Assembly: GCA_963975425.1 (NCBI GenBank)
Contig: CAXBGS010000004.1
Coordinates: forward strand, 604,972 to 668,971
Source: CAXBGS01 sp963975425
Lineage (GTDB): Bacteria > Planctomycetota > Planctomycetia > Pirellulales > Pirellulaceae
Length of the DNA: 64,000 nt
Direction: 5' to 3'
Shown here: one piece after another, positions 1 to 8,421 of the stretch
Layout: each line of letters opens with the position of its first letter
Position numbering within the stretch: position 1 is the first letter of the stretch
Program-made: the position numbers and the translations under genes
The notes under the pieces: generated by a model
Database searches by the model: none
The model's input: only the letters and a program-made list of their open reading frames with translations
What the model was told of the DNA's origin: nothing

Positions 1-316
1 CTTCGGAAATGAGAATGGCCCAACCGCCGGTTGTACTGCCCAGCACCAATAGCTTCTCATCGTTCGCTGTTTCGATCGCCTCATCGGCAAGCAACACGTC
101 GACTCGCACGACCGGCAAAAATTCGCTGCGCAGATGACACATGCCTGCCAACAAAGGATGACTTCCGGGTACGACCGATAGCTTGGGTGCGTAGGTGATC
201 TCACGAACGGAGGTGGCCGGCAGCGCAAACCAGTCTTCACGACAACGAAAGACGCAGTGCCGCGTCGCTTCGATTTGGGGCGCGGTTGATGAGTGACGTG
301 GCAAAGGAGCGCTCAT
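1..316 (-). CDS. CheW-domain chemotaxis coupling protein (partial, C-terminus outside window)
   Basis: The reverse-strand reading begins MSAPLPRHS and continues with a CheW-like fold: a hydrophobic strand around VFRCREDWFALPATSVREI, then a loop and a strand (LAGMCHLRSEFLPVVRVD) that matches the usual 'G-x-hydrophobic-R-G/S-x-x-hydrophobic-P-hydrophobic' core of CheW. CheW proteins scaffold receptor-CheA arrays or other multi-protein signalling complexes in the cytoplasm. The ATG overlaps the TGA of the preceding gene by four bases (ATGA), which fixes the start and implies translational coupling. It is the third gene of the operon led by the riboswitch and receiver protein. The rest of the domain lies beyond the window start, so CheW fusion proteins such as CheV-like ones cannot be excluded. 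Confidence 0.75.
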   Translation of the reverse strand, partial: MSAPLPRHSSTAPQIEATRHCVFRCREDWFALPATSVREITYAPKLSVVPGSHPLLAGMCHLRSEFLPVVRVDVLLADEAIETANDEKLLVLGSTTGGWAILISE

Positions 317-897
317 GACAACTCTCCCTGCAAACGCGCGGCGAGCTTTTCCTTGATCGCTTGCAACCGGTCGTTCGTTTCGTCCGGTCCCGACGTCGGT
401 CGTTCCGTTGTGCTTGTCGACAGCGTCGCAGCGTCTTGATCCACTGATTGCGCTGACTCGGATGCTTGTCCACGCTCAGCCGTGACCTTTGCTGGCGAAG
501 GCGTGACGTTTGCGGGCGCAGGCATCACGTTTGCTGGCGAAGGCGTCACGTTCGCGGGCGCCGCGGCAACACCGTTTTCATATCCATGCGTTGTGGCGGC
601 GGCAGCGGGACGTGGTGTCGGCATTGACGACGGTCGGACGACCGCGGCGACTTGCCGATTCGCCTGGACCTGCGCCGCGGCCGCTGGATCGACATCAATC
701 GCAGGTTGCGTTGGTACGACTTGGGGCTCGGCAGGACTTTCCGGTGTGTTGTTCGCGGCGGTGATCGAATCGGCAATGTCTTCCAACCGCGATTGGATAT
801 CGGCGACAAACTCATCCAATTCAGATTCCCATTGCAAAACCATTTCTCGCGTCATGGCCGGCAGTTGGGCAGTGTTGGGTGCGGATTTCTTATTCAC
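313..897 (-). CDS. Ala/Pro-rich hypothetical protein between response regulator and CheW
   Basis: I do not recognise a family. The first ~60 residues look folded and possibly helical, with a segment around WESELDEFVADIQSRLEDI. Residues ~60-170 are low complexity, rich in Ala, Pro, Thr and Val, with a seven-residue repeat of the type ANVTPSP/ANVMPAP. The last ~25 residues (RLQAIKEKLAARLQ) look helical again. This layout, two helical ends joined by a flexible Pro/Ala linker, would suit a tether or scaffold in a chemosensory-type complex, but that is inference. The proposed start is GTG without a clear ribosome binding site; an internal ATG at 855 is an alternative. The stop overlaps the CheW start by four bases. 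Confidence 0.65.
   Translation of the reverse strand: MNKKSAPNTAQLPAMTREMVLQWESELDEFVADIQSRLEDIADSITAANNTPESPAEPQVVPTQPAIDVDPAAAAQVQANRQVAAVVRPSSMPTPRPAAAATTHGYENGVAAAPANVTPSPANVMPAPANVTPSPAKVTAERGQASESAQSVDQDAATLSTSTTERPTSGPDETNDRLQAIKEKLAARLQGELS
485..568. repeat. 21-bp tandem repeat, four copies, inside the Ala/Pro-rich gene
   Basis: Four consecutive imperfect 21-bp units with the core ACGTTTGCTGGCGAAGGCGT run in frame on the coding (minus) strand and encode the ANVTPSP/ANVMPAP heptads. Being a multiple of three, copy-number changes would lengthen or shorten the linker without a frameshift. Confidence 0.85.
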
Positions 898-974
898 GGG
901 TCTATTTCGACAGAGATGAATCGGTTTCGTCGGCGTTTGCGTTGGAAAGTCTTGCGAGGAACGAGAGAACAGAA

Positions 975-1388
975 CTAGAGAACACTCGGGTTCGAACTTG
1001 GTGACGCAGCCGCAACCGCTTCCGGCGCGAGCAACCGAGACACGGTCGCCAACAACAACTCGTCGGGTACCGGTTTCTGCAGATAGGCCCCCAGATCGTC
1101 ACCGAGCATTTCCATATGCTGGCCCTCGACCTTGGTCAGAAAGATGATCGGGACTTTGGCTAGGTCTTCATTGAGCGCCAAAATTTCTTCGCACGCGGCA
1201 TAGCCGTCCAGCTCGGGCATTTGGATGTCCAAGATGACCAAGTCGGGATTCTCGCGTCGCGCCAGCTGAACCGCTTCGCGGCCATCGCTGGCAAGAATCA
1301 CATCGTAGCCGTGTGCGGCCAGTGGTCGCCGGACCAACGCACGAATCGTGCGACTATCATCGGCGAGCAGGATCTTCTGCGGTGACAT
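975..1388 (-). CDS. Receiver-only response regulator (CheY-like)
   Basis: A single receiver domain with almost nothing else. The acidic pair D10/D11 (LLADDS), the phosphoacceptor D54 (LVILDIQMPELDG), T85 (FLTK) and the conserved K105 (LQKP) are all present, so phosphorylation chemistry should be intact. There is no output domain; the last ~20 residues are a short Ala/Ser-rich tail. I start at the ATG preceded by GGGAG (MSPQKILL) rather than an upstream ATG, because the longer version would read back toward the riboswitch without its own ribosome binding site. It is the first gene of the riboswitch-led operon with the Ala/Pro-rich protein and CheW. Expression is therefore probably controlled by cyclic di-GMP while activity is controlled by phosphorylation. 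Confidence 0.9.
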   Translation of the reverse strand: MSPQKILLADDSRTIRALVRRPLAAHGYDVILASDGREAVQLARRENPDLVILDIQMPELDGYAACEEILALNEDLAKVPIIFLTKVEGQHMEMLGDDLGAYLQKPVPDELLLATVSRLLAPEAVAAASPSSNPSVL

Positions 1389-1413
1389 AGGACTCCCACG
1401 TCCATCTGACGGT

Positions 1414-1432
1414 ACGCAATGATGCATTGCGT
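1414..1432 (-). promoter_or_regulatory. Hairpin in the riboswitch-RR leader (possible expression platform)
   Basis: A perfect 8-bp inverted repeat (ACGCAATG / CATTGCGT) with a 3-nt loop lies between the riboswitch aptamer and the response regulator start. No U-run follows it, so it is not an obvious intrinsic terminator. It might take part in the switching structure or only shape the leader. Confidence 0.35.
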
Positions 1433-1469
1433 GCAACGGCAGACGAAATTCTGGTTGGGTACGGGAAAA

Positions 1470-1586
1470 GTGTTCTTCGGCAGCCCGGCGATCTCAAAAA
1501 CGTGCCGCGTCAAGACGCAGCGTTCGTTGCTTGAGACCCGTAGCTTTGCGTCCCGATCTCGCGATCGGTTTGCCTTTGTCGGGAAC
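1470..1586 (-). ncRNA. Cyclic di-GMP-I (GEMM-I) riboswitch aptamer
   Basis: Read on the minus strand, the sequence has the GEMM-I hallmarks in order. First is the conserved GGCAAACC, then a CCGATC/GATCGG stem closed by the GNRA tetraloop GCGA. Next comes the invariant GGGACGCAAAGC, followed by TACGGGTCT. A second helix forms by TCTCAA pairing with TTGAGA, and the 3' core GCCGGGCTGCCGAAG closes the element. These blocks are the ligand-binding and tetraloop-receptor elements of c-di-GMP-I riboswitches. The aptamer lies about 80 nt upstream of the receiver gene, in the right orientation to control it. A weak promoter candidate (TTGACT at 1694-1689) lies upstream. The exact ends are approximate. 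On/off logic cannot be read from sequence alone because no clear terminator or sequestered ribosome binding site is seen. Confidence 0.87.
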
Positions 1587-1879
1587 CCCGCTGGAGTCCG
1601 ACGGTTGGATGAAATAATGGATGAGGACGAAATCTGAAAAGGCAGACACTTCTGGTGCCCATCTGAAAGATGTGTCAGATTCGCAAAGAGTCAAGTTGAT
1701 TGTGCGAAAAGATGGTGGATGAATGAAACAACGACCGCGCAGACTCCACCCGCCTCTATGGCGAGCATCAAGGGCTTGACCAAGCAAGCTTGCTGGTCAA
1801 TTCAGCACGTTTTTCTGCAATAGTTTTTCGCAAAGTCACGTCATCGGTTGAATTTGTATGACAGATTTACAATGGATGA

Positions 1880-2338
1880 ATGTCGTGGACGCAGGATTAT
1901 CACGACTGCCTTTTCAATCACAGGGAACCGAACGTGAACCTATCGAACGTCTGCCACGGCGATTTCACAACGATCCCGAAAGAGTTGTTCGATTTCGCCC
2001 GTCGCCAAGTTGCCAACGCGCTAATGTACAAAGGCGACGAACGTCGCCGTGAAGATCGACACCCGATGGTCGTCCCGGTCCGGATGGTCGCCATTGATGA
2101 AGAAAATGAACCGACCGGAGAAGCCTTTCAAGTCGTCACTCGCGACGTTTCCAATGGCAGCATCGGCATCATTCACTTCGACGAGATTCTTGGTGATCGA
2201 TATGCGATTCACCTATCACTGGCTCAGACGGACGTCTATTTGGCGGTCGAAATCGTTTGGACCGGTGGACTGGGACCATTTTATGGGGCGGCGGGACGAT
2301 ACCTCGAAAAGCTGGACGACTTTCCCGCCTATTGGTAA
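1880..2338 (+). CDS. PilZ-domain protein (putative c-di-GMP effector)
   Basis: The central and C-terminal part reads as a PilZ domain. The RxxxR c-di-GMP switch is present at R56-R60 (RRREDR), and the second motif follows at ~89-96 (TRDVSNGSIG). The residue that is usually Gly in D-x-S-x-x-G is Ser94 here, with G93 and G96 next to it, so binding is likely but should be measured. The first ~50 residues are a short helical leader with no signal peptide, so the protein should be cytosolic. It is transcribed away from the c-di-GMP riboswitch operon, which places two c-di-GMP sensors side by side. PilZ proteins commonly adjust motility, adhesion or polysaccharide output. No clear ribosome binding site precedes the ATG. 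Confidence 0.82.
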   Translation: MSWTQDYHDCLFNHREPNVNLSNVCHGDFTTIPKELFDFARRQVANALMYKGDERRREDRHPMVVPVRMVAIDEENEPTGEAFQVVTRDVSNGSIGIIHFDEILGDRYAIHLSLAQTDVYLAVEIVWTGGLGPFYGAAGRYLEKLDDFPAYW

Positions 2339-2442
2339 TCAAGTATTGGGATCCAAGGGGCATTGGGATCCAAGCGTCTGAGTGACTCACCCGTGGGCGA
2401 ACCCAACCGGCTTGCAGCGAATCGACTCGGGCTGGATTACCG

Positions 2443-3711
2443 TCATTGAGAACCAATCGCGACGAGATACTCTTGCCGCTCGTTACCCGTTCCGATCGCC
2501 GTTCTCAAGTAAAGCCGATCGTTGACGGCAACCGGCGTGGCGAATAGCGAGTTGCCGCTTGGGTTTTCTGCTAACAAGTCGAATCGGTCCGGCGTCGCGC
2601 TAACCACGAATACGTTCGCCGCTTCGCTGGCGATATAAATACGGTCACCCACCAACAACGGCGAAGCGCTAATGCCGCCGCCAAACAGTCGGCTTTTCCA
2701 CATTTCCTTGCCGTCGCTGGTACGCCAACAGAACGCGACACCATTGTCCGTCACGGCAAAGACGTAATTCGGGATCGCCAGCAGCGATTGCTCATAACAC
2801 TTGTATTGGTTTTGCCACAGCAGTTTTTCGGTTCCGTCGCCGCTGACGCACCAGGTGCCTGAGGCGGGATTGCCGCCACTGGTGATCACACGGCGGCCGT
2901 CCCACACCACGGTCGAACAAATCGCTTCGGTCGATGCATCCACTTTCCATAACGACCGTCCGGTTTGGGGGTCATAAGCGGTGACCATTTCCGCCCCTGC
3001 TAGTAAAACCTGGCGCTGTCCGGCAATCGTCGCGGCGATCGGCGTTGCGAAATTCAGGTTTGACGGCCGTTTCACTTTCCAAACCTGTTTTCCGTTGCGA
3101 GCATCCAACGCGTACAACCCGCTGTCTGGGCCGTCATATTCGGCCGCGACGATCACCAGGCCGTCCTCGATCAGCGGACTGGCACCGAATCCGAATTGAA
3201 ATCGTGAGGGAACGAATTCGCAGACCCGCTGTTGCCAAAGGATGCGTCCGTCGGTCGTCAACGCGGTGACCGCGATCGAATCATCGGTATGAAAAACAGC
3301 AAACAGATGCTCGCCGTCGAAAGCCATCGTTGCCGACGCGTGCGAATTGTTCGGATGAATTCGATCCGGCAACGTGCCTTGATGGATGACCCAACGGTCA
3401 ACCACTTTCCCCGAATCAGAATCGATCTTCAGCACCGATTGCGTTTGGGTGGACTCTTCCGACGTGGTCAGGAAAATTCCTTCGTCGATCACAACCGGCG
3501 TGGAATGGCCGCGGCCAGGAACCTTTGACTTCCACAGGATGTTCTGCCCTGTCTCAACGTCCCAGCGCAACGGAATGCGTGTCCCCTCGGCGGCGTGATT
3601 GTCGCCATTGCTGCCACGCCACGTCGTCCATTCGTCTGCTTGGGAATCAGGAAATCCTGAACCAACCAATAGAACGATTGCCGTGCCGATGAAACGGAAA
3701 GAAGCCCACAT
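2443..3711 (-). CDS. PQQ-like (BamB-type) beta-propeller secreted protein
   Basis: A signal peptide of about 25 residues (hydrophobic TAIVLLVGSG, cleavage near SQA-DEW) precedes a protein made of repeated PQQ-like blades. Typical blade ends are seen: LYALDARNGKQVWK, VTAYDPQTGRSLWK, VAFCWRTSDGKEMWK and the N-terminal WTTWRGSNGDN. Such WRG-N starts are common in planctomycete periplasmic PQQ-repeat proteins. The fold resembles BamB or quinoprotein dehydrogenases, but I see no complete dehydrogenase active site, so a structural or scaffold role is as likely as an enzymatic one. It is divergent from the oxidoreductase gene and shares a short promoter region with it. The family covers several roles, so the function stays open. 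Confidence 0.8.
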   Translation of the reverse strand: MWASFRFIGTAIVLLVGSGFPDSQADEWTTWRGSNGDNHAAEGTRIPLRWDVETGQNILWKSKVPGRGHSTPVVIDEGIFLTTSEESTQTQSVLKIDSDSGKVVDRWVIHQGTLPDRIHPNNSHASATMAFDGEHLFAVFHTDDSIAVTALTTDGRILWQQRVCEFVPSRFQFGFGASPLIEDGLVIVAAEYDGPDSGLYALDARNGKQVWKVKRPSNLNFATPIAATIAGQRQVLLAGAEMVTAYDPQTGRSLWKVDASTEAICSTVVWDGRRVITSGGNPASGTWCVSGDGTEKLLWQNQYKCYEQSLLAIPNYVFAVTDNGVAFCWRTSDGKEMWKSRLFGGGISASPLLVGDRIYIASEAANVFVVSATPDRFDLLAENPSGNSLFATPVAVNDRLYLRTAIGTGNERQEYLVAIGSQ

Positions 3712-3786
3712 GACGATGCCTCGTGATCGCGATTGCGTTACAACTAGAGTCTTCCCATAGAGAACAAGAAAACAACGGAGAGATCA

Positions 3787-4791
3787 ATGCGTGCGGGAAT
3801 CGTGGGTGTCGGATTCATGGGCTGGATACACTACTTGGCATATCAACGCAGCCAGCAAGCCGACTTGGTCGCTTTCTGCAGTCGTGACGAAAAGAAACGC
3901 AGTGGAGACTGGACGGCGATCAAAGGCAACTTTGGGCCTCCCGGCGAGCAAATCGATGTGTCGGGGTTGAACGTCTATGAATCGCTAGAGCAAATGTTGT
4001 CCGACGATTCGATCGACATGATCGATATTTGTCTGCCGCCAAGCCTGCATCCCAAAGCGATCCGCCAATGCCTCGACGCGGGCAAGAAAGTTCTGTGCGA
4101 AAAACCGCTGGCCCTCGATGCAGCCACGGCCAGCGAACTTGCCGCCGCCGCAGCGCCAGGTCAATTGATGGTCGCACATATCCTGCCGCTCATGCCAGAG
4201 TTTCAGTTGTTGGTTGATGCCGCGGCCGACGGTCGCTGGGGGAAACCCGTCACGGGCCGGTTCAAACGTGCGATCGGACCGCCGGATTGGATTCCCGACT
4301 TTTATGATCGCGCCAGAGTCGGCGGACCACTCGTCGACTTGCACGTGCATGACGCTCACTTGATCCGCATCTTGTTTGGCATGCCCACCGCCGCAGAAAC
4401 GGTCAGTCGCGATCATGACGGTGTGCCGATGTTCTACGAGAGTCTATTCCGATTCGAAGACCCGTCGCTGGTGGTTTCCTCCGGCGGCGGCGTGATCGTT
4501 TCACCGGCCCGCGGATTCACTCACGGGTACGAAGTCGGATTCGAACGCGCGACGGTCCAGTTCGAATTCGCGGCGTATGCTGATGGATCGACATCCATGA
4601 TTCCGGTCACCGTGATGCATCAAGACGGCACGGTTGAACGCCCCGAACTTGGCGACGGCGACCCCGTCGCGGCGTTCTTGGCCGAAATTGATGCGGCGGC
4701 AAAATGCGTCGACCAGCAAGAGTGTTCCAACATTCTGAATGCCGAAATTGCCGCCGATGCAATCCGCATCTGCGAAATGCAATCAAGCTGA
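3787..4791 (+). CDS. Gfo/Idh/MocA family NAD(P)-dependent oxidoreductase
   Basis: The N-terminal Rossmann domain shows the dinucleotide motif GVGFMG at residues 7-12. The family's catalytic EKP triad follows at 105-107 (LCEKPLALD), and the second domain contains the GGPLVDLHVHDAHL segment that supplies the substrate-side His. The 334-residue length is normal for the family. These cytosolic enzymes oxidise or reduce sugars, inositols and their derivatives, and planctomycetes carry many copies for breakdown of complex glycans. The start is supported by GGAGA six bases upstream. It stands alone, convergent with the GT87 gene, and the substrate cannot be predicted. Confidence 0.88.
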   Translation: MRAGIVGVGFMGWIHYLAYQRSQQADLVAFCSRDEKKRSGDWTAIKGNFGPPGEQIDVSGLNVYESLEQMLSDDSIDMIDICLPPSLHPKAIRQCLDAGKKVLCEKPLALDAATASELAAAAAPGQLMVAHILPLMPEFQLLVDAAADGRWGKPVTGRFKRAIGPPDWIPDFYDRARVGGPLVDLHVHDAHLIRILFGMPTAAETVSRDHDGVPMFYESLFRFEDPSLVVSSGGGVIVSPARGFTHGYEVGFERATVQFEFAAYADGSTSMIPVTVMHQDGTVERPELGDGDPVAAFLAEIDAAAKCVDQQECSNILNAEIAADAIRICEMQSS

Positions 4792-4868
4792 GCGAGCGTG
4801 TCACGCTGCCTGACGCGCCGATTCGCTTTGCGCGAACGAGAACTTCGCGCCAACGAGGACACTCTGCC

Positions 4869-4901
4869 GCGGCCGCTTGTCGTTTAAGACAACGCGGCCG
4901 C
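4869..4901. terminator. Strong stem-loop between convergent genes
   Basis: GCGGCCGC occurs twice and, being self-complementary, closes a stem that continues as TTGTC/GACAA around a small AT-rich loop. It sits between the 3' ends of the convergent oxidoreductase and GT87 genes; the TAA of the GT87 gene falls in the loop. No U-run follows on either strand, so it may work as an RNA-stabilising 3' hairpin or a factor-assisted bidirectional terminator. Confidence 0.5.
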
Positions 4902-6227
4902 CCCCCGTCGTTGGGACGATTGATCGATGGACAGCCCCAATCCCAACATGGCAATCCACACCAACAAGATCGCCCAAATGGTCAGCTTCGTCGTGCACAA
5001 CATCAAGACGAGCGTGACCAGAGCGGGCAACGTCATGCGCGACGTCTTGGGGATCTGGGAAACCAACAAGACGATCGCCGGCAACAGCTGCGCGGCATAG
5101 TGCGTCAGCGTTCCCGGATAAATCATCAGCATCATGGCCAATGTCGCTCCGTAAGCAAACGGATCAGCTTCGCCGCGACAGCGATAGATCCCAACCGCCG
5201 TCAAAGCAATCGTCAACAGGATCAATCCAATCACCACGGGCGATTGCATCGGGTTCGGTGCGAGATTCGCTTTGCGTTCTTCGGCGGTCGTTGTCAGTCG
5301 AACGTAAGTACCGCCGATCGACTGATTCTGCAATTGCGCGCCCTTGTAACTTGTAGAAACCGTCGATTGCTGCAAGAACTCAGTGAACACCTGCGGCCCC
5401 AACAACGCAGCGGTCAGCAAACACACACCGACGAGTGTCGCACCCATCGCCACAATCGCTTTCCATTGCCCGCGCATTAACAAATAGAGCGGAACGGAGA
5501 TCACGATCGGCTTGACGCATGCGCCCAATGCCAACCACACGCCTGCAATGGGCTTTTCGCGGTCTCGGTAAAACAGCAACAACGTAAGTAAAATCAGAAA
5601 ATTGGTCTGCGCGAAAAAGAACGTTGCGGCGGTGGGATACAGAGCAAGCGAGACGGCCAACGTGACCCATTTCGCAAGCGATTTCTTTTCATCACTCGTG
5701 TTGACCGCTTCACCCGCATCAGGATCCGCAAAGAATTTCACCAACAAGCGAAGGCTCCACCACAATGCTGCGAACTGGACGACCTCCCAGGCGATCAGCG
5801 CCGGGCTAAACGGCAACCAACCCAGCGGTGCAAACAGCAGCAACGAGATCGGTGGATAGAAACAATAAAGCTCTGACTGCAACTCTTCGCTAGGCTGCAG
5901 GGGTTCGGCGATACGCGCGAGCGTTTCACCGTCGTACGGATGCGACTCTTGGACGATTGCTTGACCGATCACCCAATAGGGAACGAAATCCCATTCCCGT
6001 CGATCTCGCAGGTTGGTACCGACCAACGCCAGATCGATCAGCAGAAAACTTAACGAGATCGCAATCGCGATGAACCGAAGCCGACGCCGTTTCGCATCGC
6101 TAATCTTGTCCCAGGACTGCCAACCAAACAGCAGGTACAGCACCGGAAACGCGACGACGACCCATAGCAAGCGTTTGAATCGCAATGCTTCGGCAGTCGT
6201 AATGAATTCGATCAGTGATTCGAACAT
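4884..6227 (-). CDS. GT87 (DUF2029) family integral membrane glycosyltransferase
   Basis: A 447-residue polytopic protein with roughly ten hydrophobic segments. It matches the layout of GT87/DUF2029 polyprenyl-phosphate mannosyltransferase-like enzymes: first membrane span near LWVVVAFPVLYLLFG, a short extracytoplasmic loop with YWVIGQAIVQESHPYDGETL, and FYPPISLLLFAPLGWLPF after it. The pattern 'P-Y-D', then 'Y-P-P-hydrophobic', followed by many spans is characteristic of this group. Such enzymes transfer a sugar from a lipid-linked donor on the outer face of the membrane. The following gene block is a polysaccharide cluster on the opposite strand, so involvement in surface glycan assembly is plausible but not shown. 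Confidence 0.78.
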   Translation of the reverse strand: MFESLIEFITTAEALRFKRLLWVVVAFPVLYLLFGWQSWDKISDAKRRRLRFIAIAISLSFLLIDLALVGTNLRDRREWDFVPYWVIGQAIVQESHPYDGETLARIAEPLQPSEELQSELYCFYPPISLLLFAPLGWLPFSPALIAWEVVQFAALWWSLRLLVKFFADPDAGEAVNTSDEKKSLAKWVTLAVSLALYPTAATFFFAQTNFLILLTLLLFYRDREKPIAGVWLALGACVKPIVISVPLYLLMRGQWKAIVAMGATLVGVCLLTAALLGPQVFTEFLQQSTVSTSYKGAQLQNQSIGGTYVRLTTTAEERKANLAPNPMQSPVVIGLILLTIALTAVGIYRCRGEADPFAYGATLAMMLMIYPGTLTHYAAQLLPAIVLLVSQIPKTSRMTLPALVTLVLMLCTTKLTIWAILLVWIAMLGLGLSIDQSSQRRGAAALS

Positions 6228-6797
6228 TCAATCGCTCGTCGTCGCGTCAGGCGAACATGATTGGTAGAAGAGTTTGCGAAGCGCCGCCCGAAAAAACGAT
6301 CCGACGATGGGCGCGATCCATCGGTCTTCGAAAAGGCAAACCGACAGGGTCAAGCGACGGAGCAAACGGCATTGGAAACGCCCCAAGTGCTGTCGAGGGA
6401 CTGTCGCGGCTTGTTACAAGCCCGCACAAGCTTTAGCGGTCAGCCTGACGACTCTCGCTCGCAACCGGAATGACGCGGCCAAAATAACACCAGTAACTCA
6501 AACGGCCCGAATGGCCAATCATAGTTACCGCGCCGTCACAGTGAAGCATAACGGTGCACATGTGACGGTGGATGATAGAGTCCAAACCAACAGTGACATC
6601 CGATCCGCAACAGACAGCCAGCCCAACATTAGCGAGCACTTAAAGGTCGGCATTTTCCAATTACCAGGATTGTGCGGATTGATAAGGTCGAGATCTGCTC
6701 GATTTAGCACCGGTAATTCACAGAAATTGGATCTATACTGGGCGATTTGGTCATCGGCCTTTCAGCCGCCAATTCTAGAATTTCCGGACACAGCTTG
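6228..6797. other. Intergenic region upstream of the exopolysaccharide cluster
   Basis: About 570 bases between the divergent GT87 gene and wzz. Open reading frames here lack ribosome binding sites and protein-like composition. A 6-bp perfect hairpin (GGCTTG/CAAGCC) occurs near 6410. It most likely holds the promoters of both flanking transcription units, but I cannot point to a clear -35/-10 pair. Confidence 0.4.
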
Positions 6798-8396
6798 ATG
6801 AGCTCCGTGCGTACGCAACCAATCGATGTTCTCTCACTGTATGGCTTTCTAGCCTCGCTGAATCGGCACCGCAAGAAACTGATTGCGACGTTCCTGATCG
6901 GTGCCGCATTGTCGACGGCATACGTCATGGTGCGTGGCCGTGATTACTCGTCGTCTGCGAAGATCTTTGTCAGAGTCGGACGAGAAACGGTCTCGGTCGA
7001 TCCGACGGCCGAGGCGAGCGGGCAAGTCATTAGTGTGACGGACACGCAAGAACGTGAGATTCGATCGATTGTTTCGATCCTCTCCAATCGTGATTTGCTG
7101 GAACAGCTTGTCGACGAGCTTGGCGTCTACACCATTTTGGATTTCCAAGAACCGGGCGAAGAAGTTTCGCAGGAAGACGAATCCGAAGACAAAATGGATC
7201 TTGCCGACAAGATTGCGGTCCTTCGTGGACAAGTCCGATCGGCACTTGAATCAATTGGTCTGCTGGAGGAAATCGATGACCGCGAGATTGCGGTCCAAAT
7301 TGTCCGTGACAGTCTTTCCATCGAAGCGGGCGATTCGTCATCGGTCATCAAGATTTCTGCTCGCGCCGAGTCGCCAACGTTGGCGCAAATGATCGTCACG
7401 AAATTGCTTGACCTGCATTTGGCTTATCACGTTCAAGCGAACAGCACGCCTGGATCGCTTCCGTTTTTTAGCGAACAAACCGATCGTTTGGTGGGGGAAC
7501 TGGAAGAAACCTCAGAAGAATTGATGGCGATCAAGAACAAGTACAACGTCGCCTCGATCGAAGCAAAGAAGAACTCGCTTGAGACCCATCTGTTGACCCT
7601 GTCCGAGCGACAAACACAAGCGATTGCAGATCTGGCGTCGACCATCTCTACCATCGACGAGATTGAAAAACAGTTATCGCAAGAATCCGAAATGATCCCT
7701 TCGGCGGAAATGGTCGGCATGACCAACAGTGTCAAAGATGTGATGCGGCAAGAGCTTTACCAGTTACAGATCCTGGAATCCGAGTTGCTGTCGCGGTTGA
7801 AACCGACTCACCCGAAATTGATTGACATCCGTCAGCAAATCGAAAAAGCTCGGGCCGTCTTTGACAACGAAGAGCAGCAGGTTCAAACCACCAACAGCAC
7901 CAACGTGGTCCACCAACAGTTGCGGATGTCATTGATGGTTGAAAGGTCGAAAAAGGCCGCCAACGAAGCGATGATCGATGCAATTGACAAAGAAGTCGCA
8001 GAACTGCAAATCAATATCGCGAACGCGAATCAGGCCGAATTGCAACTGTTCGCGCTGCAGCGCAAGGTCGACTTGCTGGACGCGAATTATCGGCGTTACG
8101 TCGAAAACCTTGAACAAGCGAGAATCCAGAAAGAACTCGAGGGCCAACGGATTTCGAACGTGAACATCGTGCAAAAGCCTTCGTACGTGAATTACCCCGT
8201 GGGTCCCAGCAACCTGATCATCTTGATTCTGGGTTTGATCGCATCGTTCTCTGCCGCGTGCGCCGTCGCCGTCATGGCGGAAGCGTTGACGCCGATGACT
8301 CCACGAACGATCCGACGAAGCGAACCGATCCTTGTGCGAACCGAATCGGCGAACGCATCGGAAAACGAGTTAAGCCTGGAAACGGTCGAAGCCTGA
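6798..8396 (+). CDS. Wzz/GumC-type polysaccharide chain-length determinant
   Basis: The N-terminus has the Wzz arrangement: a short cytoplasmic leader, a membrane span at ~28-47 (LIATFLIGAALSTAYVMV), and a Wzz domain with the RVGRE and QEREIRSIVSILSNRDLLEQL segments. A long coiled-coil region follows, rich in Gln, Glu and Ala. Near the C-terminus comes a Pro-containing segment (VQKPSYVNYPVGPSN) and the second span (LIILILGLIASFSAACAVAV). There is no fused tyrosine kinase domain, so any partner kinase must be encoded elsewhere. The protein would sit in the inner membrane and set the length of the exported glycan. I chose the ATG 51 bases inside a longer TTG-initiated frame. It is the first gene of the cluster. 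Confidence 0.88.
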   Translation: MSSVRTQPIDVLSLYGFLASLNRHRKKLIATFLIGAALSTAYVMVRGRDYSSSAKIFVRVGRETVSVDPTAEASGQVISVTDTQEREIRSIVSILSNRDLLEQLVDELGVYTILDFQEPGEEVSQEDESEDKMDLADKIAVLRGQVRSALESIGLLEEIDDREIAVQIVRDSLSIEAGDSSSVIKISARAESPTLAQMIVTKLLDLHLAYHVQANSTPGSLPFFSEQTDRLVGELEETSEELMAIKNKYNVASIEAKKNSLETHLLTLSERQTQAIADLASTISTIDEIEKQLSQESEMIPSAEMVGMTNSVKDVMRQELYQLQILESELLSRLKPTHPKLIDIRQQIEKARAVFDNEEQQVQTTNSTNVVHQQLRMSLMVERSKKAANEAMIDAIDKEVAELQINIANANQAELQLFALQRKVDLLDANYRRYVENLEQARIQKELEGQRISNVNIVQKPSYVNYPVGPSNLIILILGLIASFSAACAVAVMAEALTPMTPRTIRRSEPILVRTESANASENELSLETVEA

Positions 8397-8421
8397 TCTG
8401 GCGGGAGCCATCGTCGTCAAC

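Noticed and set aside
1437..1470. An upstream start for the response regulator
   Set aside because: It would add 16 residues (MHAMHHCVPSDG...) not seen in receiver domains and has no ribosome binding site; the ATG at 1388 has GGGAG.
4704..5480. A 258-codon plus-strand frame overlapping the GT87 gene
   Set aside because: Composition (very Arg/Gln/His-rich) is that of an antisense shadow; the minus strand encodes a proper polytopic membrane protein.
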